NCBI GenBank assembly: GCA_003483125.1
Contig: DMWU01000126.1
Coordinates: 1 to 5,433, forward strand
Reading direction: 5' to 3'
DNA length: 5,433 bases
DNA from: Erythrobacter sp.
GTDB lineage: Bacteria; Pseudomonadota; Alphaproteobacteria; Sphingomonadales; Sphingomonadaceae
Of this stretch, positions 5,415 through 5,433 are shown piece by piece. Position 1 is the stretch's first letter; every line of letters begins with the position of its first letter. Both the position numbers and the translations under genes were made by a program. The notes under the pieces are model-generated. The model was not told where the DNA came from. It did not search any database and saw only the letters and a list, made by a program, of their open reading frames with translations.

Positions 5415-5420
5415 GGCGCT
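5406..5420 (+). other. Perfect small hairpin whose loop is the SDR stop codon
   Basis: AGCGCC (5406-5411) and GGCGCT (5415-5420) form a perfect 6-bp GC-rich stem, and the three-base loop is exactly the TGA stop. The sequence after it (atgctgtcacgaa) has no T-run, so it is not a standard intrinsic terminator. It may still pause transcription or protect the mRNA end. The window ends 13 bases later. Confidence 0.4.
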
Positions 5421-5433
5421 ATGCTGTCACGAA

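Noticed and set aside
5421..5433. ATG after the SDR gene as the start of a new gene
   Set aside because: Only four codons are visible and the GAGG before it is part of the hairpin; too little to annotate.
1..5433. CRISPR array, insertion sequence, prophage, toxin-antitoxin or defence module
   Set aside because: No regularly spaced repeats, terminal inverted repeats, transposase motifs or small paired genes were seen; all long frames are explained by six housekeeping-type genes.

Overview
The window reads as ordinary core chromosome of a moderately GC-rich alphaproteobacterium, most likely of the Sphingomonadales (Erythrobacter/Altererythrobacter-like). This placement is inferred from the style of the proteins: a prephenate dehydratase whose ACT domain carries LESYQ instead of ESRP, a membrane-anchored class I cytochrome c with an Ala/Glu tail, and a Ppx/GppA-type phosphatase directly followed by rlmE. 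No database comparison was possible. I see no insertion sequence, CRISPR array, prophage gene or clear sign of recent transfer.

Layout. At the left edge, positions 1-57 hold the 5' three quarters of a tRNA-Gln(CTG) on the minus strand, cut by the window edge in its T-loop, with a good sigma-70-like promoter at 100-128. Diverging from it is a two-gene unit: a Ppx/GppA-family phosphatase (242-1492) with an unusual Lys/Arg-rich N-terminal extension, overlapped by 4 bases (ATGA) by rlmE (1489-2160), the 23S rRNA 2'-O-methyltransferase. Its stop lies 4 bases from the stop of a convergent gene for a membrane-anchored cytochrome c (2165-2767, minus). A 150-base divergent intergenic region (2768-2917) separates that gene from pheA, prephenate dehydratase (2918-3811). 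It holds a likely promoter for the cytochrome gene and a cluster of inverted repeats built on GCTTGC/GCAAGC. A 136-base spacer follows in which I see no gene. Then come a GTG-started GNAT acetyltransferase of the YsnE type (3948-4412) and a short-chain dehydrogenase with a strong ribosome binding site (4458-5414). The SDR stop codon forms the loop of a small perfect hairpin at the right edge.

How the genes relate. The best-supported functional unit is ppx-rlmE: tight translational overlap joins an enzyme of polyphosphate/(p)ppGpp metabolism to a late step of 50S ribosomal subunit maturation. The cytochrome (respiratory electron transfer) and pheA (phenylalanine synthesis) share only a divergent control region. 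The acetyltransferase and SDR follow pheA on the same strand but have no evident pathway link to it.

I found no convincing undescribed system. The points most worth a second look are the basic extension of the phosphatase, the alternative-pairing repeat cluster in front of pheA, and the altered effector motif of its ACT domain.
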